A DNA stretch of 6,779 nucleotides from Xanthobacteraceae bacterium (lineage in GTDB: Bacteria; Pseudomonadota; Alphaproteobacteria; Rhizobiales; Xanthobacteraceae). Under the pieces are notes generated by a model that worked only from the letters and a program-made list of their open reading frames with translations, searched no databases and had not been told where the DNA came from. Each line of letters starts with the position of its first letter. Position 1 is the first letter of the stretch. Position numbers and translations under genes: made by a program. Below, piece after piece: positions 5,954 through 6,779 of this stretch. The stretch covers positions 1 to 6,779 of the forward strand of contig JAICQA010000150.1 of the NCBI GenBank assembly GCA_025929595.1. The letters are read 5' to 3'.

Positions 5954-5962
5954 TTCAGGTCG

Positions 5963-5968
5963 AGGAGA
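5963..5968 (+). promoter_or_regulatory. Strong ribosome binding site of nusA
   Basis: AGGAGA lies six bases before ATG 5975 in the 21-base gap after rimP. It fixes the nusA start and indicates independent, efficient initiation on the shared mRNA. Confidence 0.75.
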
Positions 5969-5974
5969 ACGAAG

Positions 5975-6779
5975 ATGCCAGCCGTCAGTGCCAACCGGCT
6001 CGAACTCTTGCAGATCGCCGAGGCGGTCGCGCGCGAGAAGTCGATCGACAAGTCGATCGTCATTACCGCAATGGAAGACGCGATCCAGAAAGCCGCGCGC
6101 TCGCGCTACGGCAGCGAGACGGAGGTGCGGGCCGAGATCAACGGCAAGACCGGCGAGTTGCGCCTGTCGCGCCTGCTGCTCGTGGTCGAGACGGTCGAGA
6201 ACGAAGCGACACAGATCGCGCTCGAAGACGCACGGCGGCGCAATCCGGCGGCGCAGGTCGGCGACTACATCGCCGAAGCGCTGCCGCCGATGGAATACGG
6301 GCGCATCGCCGCGCAGTCGGCGAAGCAGGTCATCGTGCAGAAGGTGCGCGAAGCCGAGCGCGACCGGCAATATCAGGAGTACAAGGACCGCATCGGCGAG
6401 ATCGTCAGCGGCCTCGTCAAACGCGTCGAATACGGCAACGTGGTCGTCGACCTGGGCCGTGGCGAGGCGATCGTACGGCGCGACGAACTCCTGCCGCGTG
6501 AAGTGTTCCGGAACGGCGATCGTGTCCGCGCCTATGTATATGACGTGCGGCGCGAGCCGCGCGGCCCGCAGATTTTCCTGTCGCGTACGCACCCGCAGTT
6601 CATGGCAAAGCTGTTCGCGCAGGAAGTGCCGGAAATCTATGACGGCATTGTCGAAATCCGCGCGGTGGCGCGCGATCCCGGTTCGCGCGCGAAAATCGCG
6701 GTCATTTCCCGCGATTCCTCGGTCGACCCGGTCGGGGCCTGCGTCGGCATGCGCGGCTCGCGCGTGCAGGCAGTGGTGA
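5975..6779 (+). CDS. nusA: Transcription termination/antitermination factor NusA (3' end outside window)
   Basis: NusA binds RNA polymerase and nascent RNA, controlling pausing, intrinsic termination and antitermination. The window holds the first 268 codons plus one base, roughly half of a typical alphaproteobacterial NusA. Residues 1 to about 135 form the polymerase-binding N-terminal domain (ANRLELLQIAEAVAREKSID at 6-25, then GRIAAQSAKQVIVQKVREAE at 109-128). The S1 RNA-binding domain covers about 141-204 (GEIVSGLVKRVEYGNVVVDL through GPQIFLSRTHP). The first KH domain begins near 208 and includes VPEIYDGIVEI and DPVGACVGMRGSRVQAVV (251-268), with the GMRG loop. The reading frame is intact with no stop to the window end. 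It is second in the operon behind rimP; infB normally follows beyond the window. Confidence 0.98.
   Translation, partial: MPAVSANRLELLQIAEAVAREKSIDKSIVITAMEDAIQKAARSRYGSETEVRAEINGKTGELRLSRLLLVVETVENEATQIALEDARRRNPAAQVGDYIAEALPPMEYGRIAAQSAKQVIVQKVREAERDRQYQEYKDRIGEIVSGLVKRVEYGNVVVDLGRGEAIVRRDELLPREVFRNGDRVRAYVYDVRREPRGPQIFLSRTHPQFMAKLFAQEVPEIYDGIVEIRAVARDPGSRAKIAVISRDSSVDPVGACVGMRGSRVQAVV

Noticed and set aside
5120..6592. Long minus-strand open frame (490 codons) opposite rimP and nusA
   Set aside because: Antisense shadow in GC-rich DNA. RimP and NusA are unmistakable on the plus strand, and the antisense product resembles nothing I know.
5856..6779. Plus-strand frame overlapping nusA
   Set aside because: An arginine/serine-rich out-of-frame reading of nusA; the NusA frame from 5975 carries all the conserved domains.

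Overview
The window is GC-rich chromosomal DNA that looks alphaproteobacterial, most likely Hyphomicrobiales (a Bradyrhizobium/Rhodopseudomonas/Xanthobacteraceae-like relative). This is judged from the protein sequences and from the gene order lnt - XRE regulator - trmB - rimP - nusA. Genus cannot be fixed from sequence reading alone. I see no mobile element, CRISPR array, rRNA or tRNA.

Layout. On the plus strand, positions 1-1535 hold most of lnt (apolipoprotein N-acyltransferase), which enters from outside the window. A 103-base gap with a perfect GC-rich hairpin and a likely promoter follows, then a small XRE-family regulator (1639-2052) of the PraR/PhrR type. A 70-base gap with a promoter leads to trmB (2123-2824), apparently translated with little or no leader. 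On the minus strand, two tandem, paralogous DUF2336 genes (5031 to 3934, then 3934 to 2825) form a compact two-gene operon. They are joined by a one-base TGATG stop/start overlap. Their last stop codon abuts the trmB stop codon with no base between. A 301-base divergent region (5032-5332) follows; its right half carries a clear promoter and a roughly 120-base leader with an intrinsic terminator. Then come rimP (5333-5953) and the first half of nusA (5975 to the window end) on the plus strand.

How the genes work together. rimP and nusA start the conserved rimP-nusA-infB-type operon, which links 30S subunit maturation with transcription elongation and termination. The leader hairpin ahead of rimP suggests that entry into this operon is set by attenuation, with a competing antiterminator pairing visible in the sequence. 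trmB modifies tRNA, and lnt completes lipoprotein maturation in the inner membrane. The DUF2336 proteins have no known function that I can state.

What stands out: the rimP attenuator; the tandem DUF2336 duplication sitting between trmB and rimP; the absence of metK between the XRE gene and trmB, where many Hyphomicrobiales carry it; and the zero-gap convergent gene end. Otherwise this is an ordinary housekeeping region, and I do not see a complete new multi-gene system.
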